A stretch of DNA of 64,000 nt from Bolinopsis microptera. Its lineage: Eukaryota; Ctenophora; Tentaculata; Lobata; Bolinopsidae. The notes beneath the pieces are model-generated. The model was not told the DNA's origin, did no database searches, and saw nothing but the letters and a program-made list of their open reading frames with translations. Shown here piece by piece: positions 10,676 through 22,097 of the stretch; positions within the stretch are counted from its first letter, which is position 1; the number at the start of each line of letters is the position of its first letter. The stretch lies in NCBI RefSeq assembly GCF_026151205.1, contig NC_087082.1, positions 2,014,001-2,078,000 on the forward strand, read 5' to 3'. The position numbers were made by a program, and so were the translations under genes.

Positions 10676-13600
10676 ATTTGGTCTTCCAATGGTTGTGTGA
10701 AGCGCAGGTGACCCAAAGCGTTACCGCTGGATAGAGACCCTGGATCTGCCTGCAGCAGCCAGAACCTCGAAAAAGGGCTATCCCGTTGGTGCCCTTTTCC
10801 AGTACCACATCGAACAGCAAGATGAAGCCTCTCCACAACAAGTCCTATCCTGCTACCTCCTCGCGGTGAAGACTGGAAACTGGATGAACAGTGGTGATCT
10901 CCAGGCTAAGGGCAGCGAAGGGCGACGGGAGGCTCACTGACCCCCGCGGATTTCAATTATTGGATCACATAATTGTCTCCTAACTCTAAACCTCAAGAGA
11001 AGAGAGGTGCAGAGAATCAGTGACTCCCCCGGCTGTGGAGTGAACAGTAGCTAAAGAGGTATTGGCCGTTTGCCTCTGACCTTGTTTCCATGACCCAGGT
11101 AAACTGGACCACGCTCTGGTAACAGGATCGGCCCCCCATGCCTGGGGTAACGAGGTAGTCAGGGGGAAGGTTAGCCCCCGTAAAAGTGGAGCCTTGGCTC
11201 TCACTCTAATCTCCCTAAGCTTTGGGACAAAAGCGTATAGTCATTTATTGGAATTGGCGAAGAAAGAAGAAATAATACAACGACAGGGCATCATCACAAA
11301 ACCCACTCTTACTGATTGGTAGCAACATGTGTTCTAGCGGAAGTTGTTACTCACGTGGCCAAGATGGATAAGTCATTTAACGCTCAAGTGGCGCCCGGCG
11401 TTAAGTAGGTGTCTCACTTTGCCTGATGTGCAGGGGACTGCGCATGAGACACCAGCCATTGAAAAGTATGATGATGTCTTATAATAACACTAGGGTTAAA
11501 GTCCCTACCACTGATTTAGATGTCGGAGGGGACCGGAATGATGACTCTCTCACCCTAAAACTCCCTAGGAGAGGGGTGACAGATGATATGCCGGCTCCTT
11601 CACCCGGCACAAAAAATAACATAAAACACCAAAAAAAGGATGGGGATGCATTGGTTTCTTGTAGTGAGGTAGCTCTAGTAGGGACATTTAATGTCCGAAC
11701 TGCTAGAGAAGGTTACAAGCGCCTTGAACTCGTGACTCAGTTTCTGGAGAGTGGCATGGAGATCCTTGGGATCCAAGAACATAGGATTGTCCACCAGGAG
11801 CCGATCAAGATTGAAAAGTTCAAGGAGGGGGTTAGCTTGGTAACTGTTTCAGCATGGAGGAATGGAGCAGGAGCAGCCACTGGTGGAGTGGGCTTTCTGC
11901 TGACTAGAAGAGCATACAGCGCAATCAGCCTCATTAAACCCTATGGCTCAAGGGTGCTGACTATCTCTTTCAATGGGAATCCCAGACTCACAACTATAAC
12001 TGCTTATAGTCCGACCGAGGCAGCACTAGTTGAAGAAGCGGAGGATTTTCATAACACCCTTAGACAGGCTATGAACGATGTGCCAGCGCACCACCTGCTG
12101 ATCACTGAGGGAGATATGAACGCCCGGCTTGGAAAGGTGAGTGAAGAAGATTCCCGTTGGTACTTTCATACTCGTACCAATCGGAATGGAGAGCTACTGA
12201 GAGACACTGCCCTGGAGTGCGATATGGAAATTACCAATATCCGCTTCAGAAAGAAGGTCAACAAGAGGTGGACCTTCTTATCCGATGGGACACTTAACAA
12301 AGGTCAGATTGACTATATCCTCATACGGAAGAAGTGGAAAAACTCTTTAAAGAACACTGAAGTTTACAACACTTTTCAGTCGTTGGGATCTGATCACAGA
12401 GTTGTAGTGTGTAAGATCAAAGTTAGCTTTAGGAAAGGACACAGGCCTCCGAAAAAAGTTAACTATGATTATAGTGCCCTGAAGTCGGATGGTGAGCTTC
12501 AAAAAAAGTATGCAATTGAAGTTCGGAATAGATTCTCTGGCCTGGTAGAGGAGGATGATGGGGCCACTGAAAGCTACGGGAAGCTTATGGTTGCTATTGA
12601 GGCGGCAAACAAGAGCCTTCTGCCAAAGAAGACTCGACAAAAGCAGATTGACCCCTCAAGTGACCCAAGAGTGGACAGTGCAAGGAGGGGACTGTTCTTG
12701 GCCAAGGACCAATACCATCAGGAGCCTTGCGAGGAGAAGAGAGAGGAAGTCGCCACTAAAAAGGATTTGTTAAAGGCCTGCTACAAAGAGGTAGAGGAGG
12801 AGATCCTGAAAGGAAAGATCAGGAAAGTTGAGGATACTGCTGATCGTTGTAAGAACAAGGAAAGCTGGAAGCTTGTCAACGATATTTCAGGGAGAACAAA
12901 TCCCAGCTGTGGACTCGTTGAAGGGGGCAGCTCAACAGAACGTCTCGAGAACTGGAGGAAGCACTTCTCTGGATTACTTGGACAGCCACCCACAGTCCCT
13001 GACAATAGTATTCCGATCAGGAATATACACCCTCCACTGAATATAGAAGATGGCCCGTTCACCATTGAGGAACTACGTCTTGCCAAAAAGCAGATAGTAG
13101 AAGGTAAAGCTTATGGTGATGATGGTATCTCACCTGAAGTGATGAAGAGGGTGGACATTGATGACGTCATCCTGAAGTTCTGCAACGATGCACTATGTGA
13201 TGGTCTCATGCCCGATCAATGGAAGCTCAGTAATATTGTTCCTGTGCCAAAGAAAGGGGACCTCACTAAGACCGACAACTACAGAGGAATATCTCTGACA
13301 TCGATAGTCAGTAAAACTCTGAACAAAATGTTGCTTAACAGGATGAAACCAAGTCTTGAGGAAGTTTTAAGGGACAACCAGAATGGCTTTAGACCTGGGC
13401 GCTCTACAACATCGCACATTCTTGCTCTACGAAGAATTATGGAGGGTGCTAGAGCCAAAAACCTAAAGGCCACCATGGTTTTCATTGATTTCAAGAAGGC
13501 GTTCGATAGTGTGCATAGAGGTTTGCTCATGAAGATATTGAAAGCATATGGCATACCAGAAGCCATAGTGCGGCTCATTGAGGGTATATATACGAGCACA

Positions 13601-14583
13601 AAGGCTAAAGTAGTTACAGCTGATGGTATAACAGAGATTTTTGATATCCTGGCTGGAGTACTGCAAGGAGACACTCTTGCCCCGTACTTGTTCATTATCG
13701 TGATTGACTATATCATGACAGTGACTATAGACGATGATGACTCGGACTCTGGGTTCACTCTCAGGCCTGCACGGAGTAGAAGGATTGGTGCCGAGAAAAT
13801 CGCAGACGTCGAGTTTGCAGATGATGTTGCCCTTATCACTGATACCATTGAAGGGGCAAAACTACTCCTGGACAGGCTTGAGAAAGCAGCACTGAGTGTT
13901 GGGCTAGCCATGAACGACACTAAAACTAAGTTCATGACTCTGAACATGACAGAGGAGGCGAGTAGTCTTAACAGTTGTGGTGGAAACCAGCTGGAAAAGG
14001 TGACAGACTTTGTTTACCTTGGAGCATGGATAGCAACAACAGAGAGGGACCTGCGGGTCAGAAAAGCTAAGGCTTGGGCAGCCTGCCACAAGTTGAAGAA
14101 GATGTGGAAGTCTGACCTTAGAAGAGGACTAAAGATCCGTCTATTTGTTGCTACTGTGGAGTCAATACTTCTTTATGGTTCTGAAACGTGGACGTTGACA
14201 GAGCAATTGAAGAAACGCATTGATGGCTGCTACACCAGAATGCTAAGGATGGCACTAAATGTGGATTGGAAGCAGCGCAAAACCAACAAAGAAGTCTATG
14301 GCAACCTACCAAGAGCAACCATGAAGATCCAAGAGCGCAGGATGCGACTAGCAGGCCATATCCACCGGCACCCAGAACTAGTCGCAAACCGCTTGCTACT
14401 CTGGGAACCAACTCATGGGGTGCGGAGTAGGGGGAGACCAGCCATGACTTATGTTGATAGCTTACGAGCTGACACGGGTCTCAACGACACTGGAGAAATG
14501 GGCGGACTTATGGCGGATAGAGTTTTATGGAGACAGCGCATCAATACTCGGACGCTGAAGCCGCCTTAAGTCAGTCAGTCAGT
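10676..14583 (+). mobile_element. Intact non-LTR retrotransposon (RTE/RTEX-like)
   Basis: The element is bounded by an 11-bp target-site duplication, CAATTTTACGA, at 10665-10675 and 14584-14594. It has a 5' region of about 750 bp, one long ORF (11426-14569) and a very short 3' end made of TCAG tetranucleotide repeats, as is usual for RTE-type LINEs. The related unoccupied sequence at about 10190-10235 continues straight through the insertion point. The clade is judged from RT motifs only. Confidence 0.85.
11426..14569 (+). CDS. LINE polyprotein: EEP endonuclease + reverse transcriptase, 1047 aa
   Basis: The ORF is uninterrupted over 1047 codons. Residues about 84-335 form an AP-type endonuclease of the EEP superfamily, with its catalytic set visible: FN (89), IQEHR, GDMNA, QIDYI and SDHR. 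The reverse transcriptase covers about 580-870, with FIDFKKAFDSVH (motif A), GVLQGDTLAPYLF (motif B) and FADD (motif C). A C-terminal region with ILLYGSETWTL and RRMRLAGHIHR, common in this LINE group, follows. All key residues are intact, so the protein could be active and drive target-primed reverse transcription in the nucleus. There is no separate ORF1. The N-terminal 80 residues are low complexity. The many antisense ORFs inside are shadows. Confidence 0.92.
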   Translation: MCRGLRMRHQPLKSMMMSYNNTRVKVPTTDLDVGGDRNDDSLTLKLPRRGVTDDMPAPSPGTKNNIKHQKKDGDALVSCSEVALVGTFNVRTAREGYKRLELVTQFLESGMEILGIQEHRIVHQEPIKIEKFKEGVSLVTVSAWRNGAGAATGGVGFLLTRRAYSAISLIKPYGSRVLTISFNGNPRLTTITAYSPTEAALVEEAEDFHNTLRQAMNDVPAHHLLITEGDMNARLGKVSEEDSRWYFHTRTNRNGELLRDTALECDMEITNIRFRKKVNKRWTFLSDGTLNKGQIDYILIRKKWKNSLKNTEVYNTFQSLGSDHRVVVCKIKVSFRKGHRPPKKVNYDYSALKSDGELQKKYAIEVRNRFSGLVEEDDGATESYGKLMVAIEAANKSLLPKKTRQKQIDPSSDPRVDSARRGLFLAKDQYHQEPCEEKREEVATKKDLLKACYKEVEEEILKGKIRKVEDTADRCKNKESWKLVNDISGRTNPSCGLVEGGSSTERLENWRKHFSGLLGQPPTVPDNSIPIRNIHPPLNIEDGPFTIEELRLAKKQIVEGKAYGDDGISPEVMKRVDIDDVILKFCNDALCDGLMPDQWKLSNIVPVPKKGDLTKTDNYRGISLTSIVSKTLNKMLLNRMKPSLEEVLRDNQNGFRPGRSTTSHILALRRIMEGARAKNLKATMVFIDFKKAFDSVHRGLLMKILKAYGIPEAIVRLIEGIYTSTKAKVVTADGITEIFDILAGVLQGDTLAPYLFIIVIDYIMTVTIDDDDSDSGFTLRPARSRRIGAEKIADVEFADDVALITDTIEGAKLLLDRLEKAALSVGLAMNDTKTKFMTLNMTEEASSLNSCGGNQLEKVTDFVYLGAWIATTERDLRVRKAKAWAACHKLKKMWKSDLRRGLKIRLFVATVESILLYGSETWTLTEQLKKRIDGCYTRMLRMALNVDWKQRKTNKEVYGNLPRATMKIQERRMRLAGHIHRHPELVANRLLLWEPTHGVRSRGRPAMTYVDSLRADTGLNDTGEMGGLMADRVLWRQRINTRTLKPP

Positions 14584-14594
14584 CAATTTTACGA

Positions 14595-15545
14595 GTATCA
14601 CCCGCGTTAAGCTGACAAGAAATATCGCAAATATATTGCGCTGGTCAGTCAGCGTCAGCTGACGATAAATAATATCGCTAATATTTGATTTTGGTATATT
14701 GCACTGGGCAGCACTAACCAGCGCTAGCCATCGATTAATATCGCAAATATTTGATTATTATAACTTGCACTACCTAGCGCTGGTTGACGAGTAATATTGC
14801 AAGTATATGATTTTGATGCATTGCGCTGGCCAGTGATGGATAGCGCTGGATAGCGCTGGATAGCGCTGGATAGCGCTGGATAGCGCTGGATAGTGCTGGT
14901 TAGCGCTGGCTGACGAGTAATATCGCAAGTATATGATTTTGATACATTGCGCTGGCTAGCGCTGGCTAGCGCTGGCTATCGATGGCCAGCGCTCGCCAGC
15001 GCTGGCTAGCGCTGGCTGACGAGTAATATCGCAATTATAATTATATGATTTTGATACATTGCGCTGGCCAGCGATGGCTAGCGCTGGCTAGCGCTGGCTA
15101 GCGCTGGCTAGCGCTGGCTAGCGCTGGCTAGCGCTGGCTAGCGATGGCTAGCGCTGGCCAGCGCTGGCTAGCTGACGAGTAATATCGCAAAAATGTTGCG
15201 CTGGCTATCGCTTAGCGCTGGCCAGCGCTAGTTGTCGCCATCCAGCGCTAGCCAGCGCTAGCCAGCGCTAGCCAGCGCTAGCCAGCGCTGGCCAGCGTGC
15301 TAGTTATCGAACTGTTTTTTGCGATGGCCAGTTGCGCTGGCCATCGCAAACTATCGCGTGCGATAGATGGCGACAACTAGCACTAGCGCTGGATAGCGAC
15401 AATTATCGAACAAATATATTTAGCGCTGGCCAGCGTTATCCAGCGCTGGATAGCGACAACTAGCGCTGGATGGCGACAACTAGCGCTGGATAGCGCTGGT
15501 TGTCGCCATCCAGCGCTAGTTGTCGCGTTTTGACTATCGCAAAAG
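14595..15545. repeat. Decamer satellite (GCTGGCTAGC type) with higher-order units
   Basis: Long runs of 10-bp units such as TAGCGCTGGA, GCGCTGGCTA and GCCAGCGCTA occur, each with a palindromic AGCGCT core. They are interrupted at intervals of about 100 bp by a spacer GACGAGTAATATCGCAAGTA followed by TATGATTTTGATACATTGCG, seen about six times. The unit polarity switches near 15230. No coding content. Confidence 0.92.
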
Positions 15546-15550
15546 AACCC

Positions 15551-17348
15551 CCTGTTGATATAAATAGGTAGTAAGTATGAATAGGTAAAAAGTATCATAG
15601 CACGGTATCAATCAGTTTAACAGTACTTGTTCGTCCATTACAACCAAATTATTAGATTTTTCGATTAAAACCACCTCGTTATGGTCGGAATACCTAGAAA
15701 TAGAGTTTACGACGCTTGTATCAATGTAATAAAAGAACGATAATCAATTATTATACCATATAATACCCTGTCAGAACTCCAAAAGTTGACTCGGCGGGTT
15801 TTATTATGGCGGGTAAAAATAATGGCGGGTTAAAATATGGCGGAATTTCCGAAAACCGCCAAATTTAACCAGCCGTAATTAAACGAACTAAGTACAAAAC
15901 GAGTTAATATATTATAGTCTCTACTCGCTCGATCTGAGAAGGAATTACTGCTTATGGCGGCATGTTAATGTGGCAAGGACCCTGGTCTCTGAACTTCCTA
16001 TGAAGTCATTTGGGCTCGACAGATTTGGTGTATGGGCCCTTAAGAATCACCAATTAATGTAGACTAGAATGAGGAAATCACGAGCAGCTCTGTACATTAG
16101 TTATTAATTTGTTAACCCTTAACTCTTGTTCAGGGATAATATACATGGCGGAAGTTATTTTAGCTAGGAGATCTTGCAAGTATCCCGACAAGAAGTTTCT
16201 GTTTGAAGTCATCACTAAAAAGAGAACTTACTACATGATGGTTAGTTATATCATTTAATATACATATTTAACTTACTTTCATCTTTTATCTACTATCAAT
16301 TTGATAATTGGCATTATCAAAATCCTAAATCTTAAAAGTGAACAATATTGAGGATTCCTTCTTGCTATTGTATGTATGAGTGTAATTAAATTGCAACATG
16401 AAATTTACAATTTGTAATTTACATCTTATATAATTATAGTTAAGTTCAGGGTTTTTTATTAGTAATTAGTGTGTATTTAGTAATTAGTGATTAGTTATTA
16501 GTGTGTATTTGCAGGCGTCTAGTCAGGACGAGACGGACGCTCTCACAACCATTCTGATCCCTGAGATACACAATAACTGCAACAACTCGGACGCTTCCTC
16601 CTTGAGTTCCTCTTGAAAGGAGATGTCTCAACTTGTCTCTACTTCAGAGACACTGCCTATTAAATTAAATATATAGGACTTCTTCAGTTCAATGCCCGCG
16701 TTTCATTGAAACACTGATACAGTTTGAATATGCTAAGGTGGTCATCAGTGTCAGACTTTTAGAAGTATAGAGTAGAACAAGATCGCACGGTGACATTTTC
16801 ACCGAAAGCGAGTTTTAAGAGTTAAAGTTATTAGTTTTCGCAATTTTATCGATGCGTTTTCCTTATAATATTTTTCCATCATTAATATTCTGTTCGTATG
16901 ATTATTTACATTCCTTTCGGCATTAAGCACTTTTTTGGGAACGGCTAACAAATTAGTTACTCGGCAAGTTGATTTATACATCCTGATTAAAGTTTTGATT
17001 TTATACGGTTAATGTTCTAATTTTTATGATTGAATGTTGCACTCTTTATAATCCAAAGATGGTAAAATCTTTCACTTGGCTCCGAATTTTTTAAGTACAT
17101 TGATGACTGCAAGATATAATATGATAATGATGATAAATGTAGCCAAATAAATGCTTTTATTAAATTAAAATTCATTTCACAGAATCTTATCAAAAGTGTT
17201 TTATCTTGTCTGTTTACATAACAACCAACAACGTACCAATCCGGCGCTGCTACGTTGCATCTCTTTCTCTAAGGCTTTGTAAAAGTTTAGACTCTTACCA
17301 CCCCTCCATTACGGATGATGATTAATCACTCTACACTCGACTGTCACG
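15551..17348 (+). repeat. Segmental duplication, copy 2
   Basis: Diverged copy of 7331-9127. It has scattered substitutions, a 12-bp in-frame deletion in the terminal PH exon, and a small local expansion (TAACAACCAACAACG) near 17219. Confidence 0.95.
16134..16616 (+). pseudogene. Duplicated terminal exons of the PH gene
   Basis: Exons 16134-16240 and 16515-16616 correspond to PH exons 4 and 5. Both keep splice sites, reading frame and stop. The second lacks 12 bp, removing residues MTTW, which include the near-invariant Trp of the PH C-terminal helix. No copy of exons 1-3 precedes it, so alone it cannot encode a PH domain. It could be used only as alternative 3' exons by splicing across about 8 kb from exon 3. 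The polyA signal is retained at about 17146. Most likely it is a non-functional duplicate. Confidence 0.75.
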
Positions 17349-17392
17349 AGTTATTTATTAAAGTAGTTAATTATTAAATTAAGAGTTAATTA

Positions 17393-17512
17393 TTAAATTA
17401 AAATTCATTTCACAGAATCTTATCAAAAGTGTTTTATCTTGTCTGTTTACAACGTACCAATCCGGCGGCGCTACGTTGCATCTCTTTCTCTAAGGCTTTG
17501 TAAAAGTTTAGA
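17393..17512 (+). repeat. Third, partial copy of the PH 3' flank
   Basis: It repeats about 120 bp of the 3' flank (matching about 8952-9070). In the stretch where copies 1 and 2 differ (GTTTACAACGTACC and CCGGCGGCG) it follows copy 1. Confidence 0.85.
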
Positions 17513-17733
17513 CTAGACCATAGTCTGGACTCGCCAAAAAGATTTTCGAAATAGCAATTGGGTAATTTTCGTTAATTATGTAGTCAAAATTTTCGTTTTT
17601 TAAACCAATTATCGTTTAGTAAGTGCTTTGCGATTATTTCATTCATTGTCTAATCTTGATTACCTTACTCGGGAATATTATAGCGGGTTAATTTATTACT
17701 GGGAGAATTAATGACCGGGAAAAATATGGTTGT

Positions 17734-18373
17734 TGGGCAACATCTAAACAACTCCTTCAAAAACTTGATGTCTGCCACAGGAATCATCTCCGTACGATCA
17801 TCGGCATGACCTACCCTAATGTCATACGAAATGTGACTCTATACAAACGCTGCGAAGTTGTTCCACTAAGTGAGCGTGTTGCTCGTGCACGGTGGAGAAT
17901 GCTTGGTCACATCCTCCGCAGTGATAATAACTCACCTGCCCAGCTTGCCTTACATTTTGCTGTAGAGAGTCAGAGTTTGATGAGAGGTAGAGTCGGACGA
18001 CACCAGTCAAACTTGTTAAAAACTATTTTGAACGATTTAAGTGACAGAAACTTTAGACTTGTAAATACAGACGATTTATACCATTTAAGACTTTTTGCAA
18101 CAGATAGAAAAGCATGGAGAGAGTTAAGCATGATTTAGTTTATTCTGTGTTATTTTTCTCTTGGTGACTTATCAGGTCATCAAGATGTTCTTTATGTTCT
18201 ATTTTTGATTTGAATAAAGTTATATAATAATAATAATATAAAGATGACCAATGATATTGCAGTGTTTAAGTCACATGCGCGTGATATAGCGCGCTTGCGT
18301 GTGTTAGCTCCTAATATAGGAGGGGGGTTCGGTCTTGATTACAGTTGATTACTATTATACGGAGGGGGGGTAG
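17734..18373 (+). repeat. Duplicated 3' end of the decayed LINE plus its 3' flank
   Basis: It is nearly identical to 20812-21451, including a 110-codon RT C-terminal ORF (17806-18138), the AATAAAG/ATA repeat tail and about 140 bp of downstream non-LINE sequence. Because the flank is shared, this is a DNA duplication, not a second retrotransposition. Confidence 0.9.
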
Positions 18374-18479
18374 AATCAGAGACACGATAGACACGGTGGA
18401 CTTGGGTTTATTGTTAACAAGCGTTTTTTGGAATGTATAGTATCTCATCATAGATCAGTGACAGAGTTGTTTATATGGA

Positions 18480-21310
18480 CTTTAAATTAAGTGCTAAAGG
18501 GTGGATCAACCCCCTTGTCATATCAGAATTGTTAATTGTTACAGCCCTACGAATCCCAAGTCAGTTCAGAATCCCCGATTAGCAACTCAATTTTACGATG
18601 AGCTACTCGAGGCTATCAGTGTACCTGCTAGATTTGAAGTATGGATGTTAGGCGACTTTAATGCCCAAACTTGGCAAAAGAAGCCCTGTTGATGTAGAAA
18701 ATGGTTTACATGTGAATATTGGTAGACATGGTGTTGGGAGGAGGAATGAAACGGTGAAAGGTTGCTACACTTTCTCATGCTAATGGCCTGTTTGCTGCCA
18801 ACACTTCATTCTCCCATAGCAGCAGACACATTACCACACGGACTGGTTGGATTCGGGATCGAGCAACCAGGAAAGTAACCTTATTTCCAACAGATTGACT
18901 TCATACTCTGCAAGTCCCGAAGCAAGGCACTGCTAACTGATGCCAGGTCATATGCAGGTACAAAGCACCGCAAGTGACCACCAAACTTGTTGTGCCAAGG
19001 CAGATTTTTCGCAGCGCTTATTTTGTACAGGGAGAGCAGAGCATTTCAGAAGACATATAACACAACAACCTTGATTGGAAGCAAACACGGCTCAACAACC
19101 AATATCAGCAAGAACTTCGTCAGAAACTTGAGCAAACTGTATCAGATCCTGACTTTACCTCCAACAACACGGAACAGCAAATTTGATATACTTTTTGGTG
19201 AAGTTAAAGAAGCTGCTGTTTCCACTGTGGGTTTTCGCGAGCCACAGCGAAAGAGGAATCATTCCTCTGACAGTCAAGTTGTAGCATGTCTGAAGAAAGG
19301 AAACAACTTTTACAACAACTGAACAACAACGAATACAGAGACAGGACAGCTCTCAGAGCTAAATCAACAGGCTCTCAAACGACATTACTAAACGGTTGAA
19401 AACAATGAGAGTTGAGTTAGCAAAAAGCCTAGCTAACTCTATAGCCACCCATAGACGAAGGACGGAGAATGTTTGAAGCTGCTCGTTAACTATCAGGCAA
19501 ACAGAAAACGGGTTGCAGGCTCTGTGTCTGTTTTCAACACTGACAACCAACTGGTAGATAATGAACGAGACAAGGCTGAAATCATTCGCCAGTACTTCGA
19601 AGAACACTACACTGGACCTGACAGTGAACCACCACTAGAACCGTCTCACAGGTAACCCTAGGCCCTTCAAAAACCCCATTACAGCGTTTGAAGTTGAGCT
19701 TGCGGCAAGAAACTCAAGAACGGTACAGCTGTTGGACCAGATGGGATCCCAAACGAATTTCTCAACCACTCTCCAGAAATCTTTTTTTCCACATTTGCAC
19801 AACTTACCTAATCGATCCTTTGAGCTCCCATGAACATGTACCTTCTTTCACAGAGGGCTACCTTACTCCGCTCCAAAAACCTGGAAAGCAACTAGGCCCC
19901 CCTAAGAGTTTGCGCCCCCACTTTGCCTACTAAACGTTACTAGAAAGATATTGTCCACGATAGTCTTGAAGCGCAATCCAAAGGCAAGTATCTCAATACA
20001 CTGGTCCTTGGAGAATGCCTATAAACCTGGCCATAGTTGTGCAAATATCGTTTGGACCCAGCGAATACTAGTGTCAGTTGTCAAAGAAAACGTGGGTCTC
20101 TTCATAAGATGGGCCATTGACATGTCCTCTGCTCTTGATACCATAAAGAGGTCGGTATTACTTGACATTTTAGCTGATGCTGGTTGTAGTGAGGACGACA
20201 TTCGACTGGTAAGGTATTTGCTCGCAAATACTAAAACTGAAGATCAAAGTGAACTCAACAATATCGGGAGAGTTAATTGTCACGATTGGAGCTTTTCAAG
20301 GCGACAGTTTGTCTGGAAACTTGTTCACTCTATATCTGGCAGCAGCACTTTACACCTGCGTGCTGTTATGTCCCTATCTAAGACCTAACCCTCCCATAAG
20401 CTGAGAATCTGTTACCCCTCGAGTGGGAGTATGCAGATGATGCTGATTTTACTGATGAGGATAAAAGCAACTTGGAGTCTTTGTTGCCAATATGTAAAGA
20501 GTATTGGAAGAGTGGAATCTTTTTGTCCAATGAGTCAAAAACCGAGTTCACCCACTTCTATCTGGCCGGCAAGAACGAGGTTGATGACAAAGGAGAGCCA
20601 CTCAGAGGTAGAGAACCTTGGAGGTCATCTATCTCTTTAGGCTCTAAGTTGTGTAGCATCAAAGATGTCAAGAGACGATGTATACTTGCTAAACATTGCT
20701 TTTCAGAACTACAAAAAAGTCTGGGAACAAGGTAGACGTATACCCTTGAAGATTCGACTCAAGATATATGAAGCACAAGTTGTTTCAATACTGATGTATA
20801 ATTGCAACAGTTGGGCAACATCTAAACAACTCCTTCAAAAACTTGATGTCTGCCACAGGAATCATCTCCGTACGATCATCGGCATGACCTACCCTAATGT
20901 CATACGAAATGTGACTCTATACAAACGCTGCGAAGTTGTTCCACTAAGTGAGCGTGTTGCTCGTGCACGGTGGAGAATGCTTGGTCACATCCTCCGCAGT
21001 GATAATAACTCACCTGCCCAGCTTGCCTTACATTTTGCTGTAGAGAGTCAGAGTTTGATGAGAGGTAGAGTCGGACGACACCAGTCAAACTTGTTAAAAA
21101 CTATTTTGAACGATTTAAGTGACAGAAACTTTAGACTTGTAAATACAGACGATTTATACCATTTAAGACTTTTTGCAACAGATAGAAAAGCATGGAGAGA
21201 GTTAAGCATGATTTAGTTTATTCTGTGTTATTTTTCTCTTGGTGACTTATCAGGTCATCAAGATGTTCTTTATGTTCTATTTTTGATTTGAATAAAGTTA
21301 TATAATAATA
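18480..21310 (+). pseudogene. Decayed non-LTR retrotransposon
   Basis: The LINE coding sequence is broken by many frameshifts and stops. Recognisable fragments in order are an EEP piece with LGDFNAQTW (18501-18692), a linker fragment (18987-19322), RT motif-A and finger remnants (about 19951-20388), RT palm remnants with ADDADFTDEDK (about 20430), and a 183-codon C-terminal frame (20665-21216). That frame has ILMYNCNSW, RRNHLR-like and RARWRMLGHILR. This is a different family from the intact LINE at 10676-14583. The 3' end is (ATA)n after AATAAAG. Confidence 0.85.
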
Positions 21311-21502
21311 ATAATATAAAGATGACCAATGATATTTGCAGTGTTTAAGTCACATGCGCGTGATATAGCGCGCTTGCGTGTGTTAGCTCCTAATATAGGA
21401 GGGGGGTTCGGTCTTGATTACAGTTGATTACTATTATACGGAGGGGGGTAGAAATTGCCAAAATATTGATTACGTAATATGTGAACGACCCCATGGCCAT
21501 AG

Positions 21503-22097
21503 TAGGTAGTGCGCCATCGACAGTGAGCCGCGCGTGCCGACTGTATGATGGTTTTTTAGCGCTAATTTTGGCCAGCACAATTTTCTTCAAACAAATAGAT
21601 ATTTAGAATCCTTCCCGACCTCCAATTGCAACAAAAATTGGTAAGCTTACTCATAGACTTACAAGGAAAGTGTCCGAAAAATTTAAAGCATATCCAACCA
21701 TCAGAAATTATGTTACAGCTAAAAGCAGCGTATTTTGCCCCATTCTGATCACTATATCAACTCCGATATCCACCAAATTTTTCGGACAGATGTGAAAGCC
21801 CTATTTGAAGGTCGTCGCCAATTTCCAGAATGATCTCATTTAAGGAACTGAAGATATATCCGAATAATACGACAAAAATGGTCAAATTTGGACGAATTTG
21901 GTCAAATTACGCGACTTTTACAGCTACTTTTGCTCCAAAATCCGCGCACCATCAAATATGGCACCTAGGCGAAACTCACTGATCTTTCCAAAAAGGTATG
22001 ACAAATTTGGTATTGTGAAAATTCTCACAGTCTCTAGAAAACATTGGTACAAAAATTTTTAAAATCCGAGCAAGTTTATTTTTATGGTGCACCCCCT
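21503..22097. mobile_element. hAT-like non-autonomous element, copy A
   Basis: A 595-bp element starts TAGGTAGTGCGCC and ends GGTGCACCCCCT, giving imperfect TIRs of 12-13 bp. It is flanked by 8-bp near-identical duplications (GGCCATAG / AGCCATAG). A copy in the opposite orientation lies at 22413-23377. No coding capacity. The 8-bp target duplication suggests hAT. Confidence 0.75.

Noticed and set aside
14826-15545. Possible CRISPR-like array
   Set aside because: Units are 10 bp, contiguous and without unique spacers; this is a satellite in an animal genome.
17806-18138. Independent 110-aa gene
   Set aside because: It is the duplicated C-terminus of the decayed LINE at 18480-21310.
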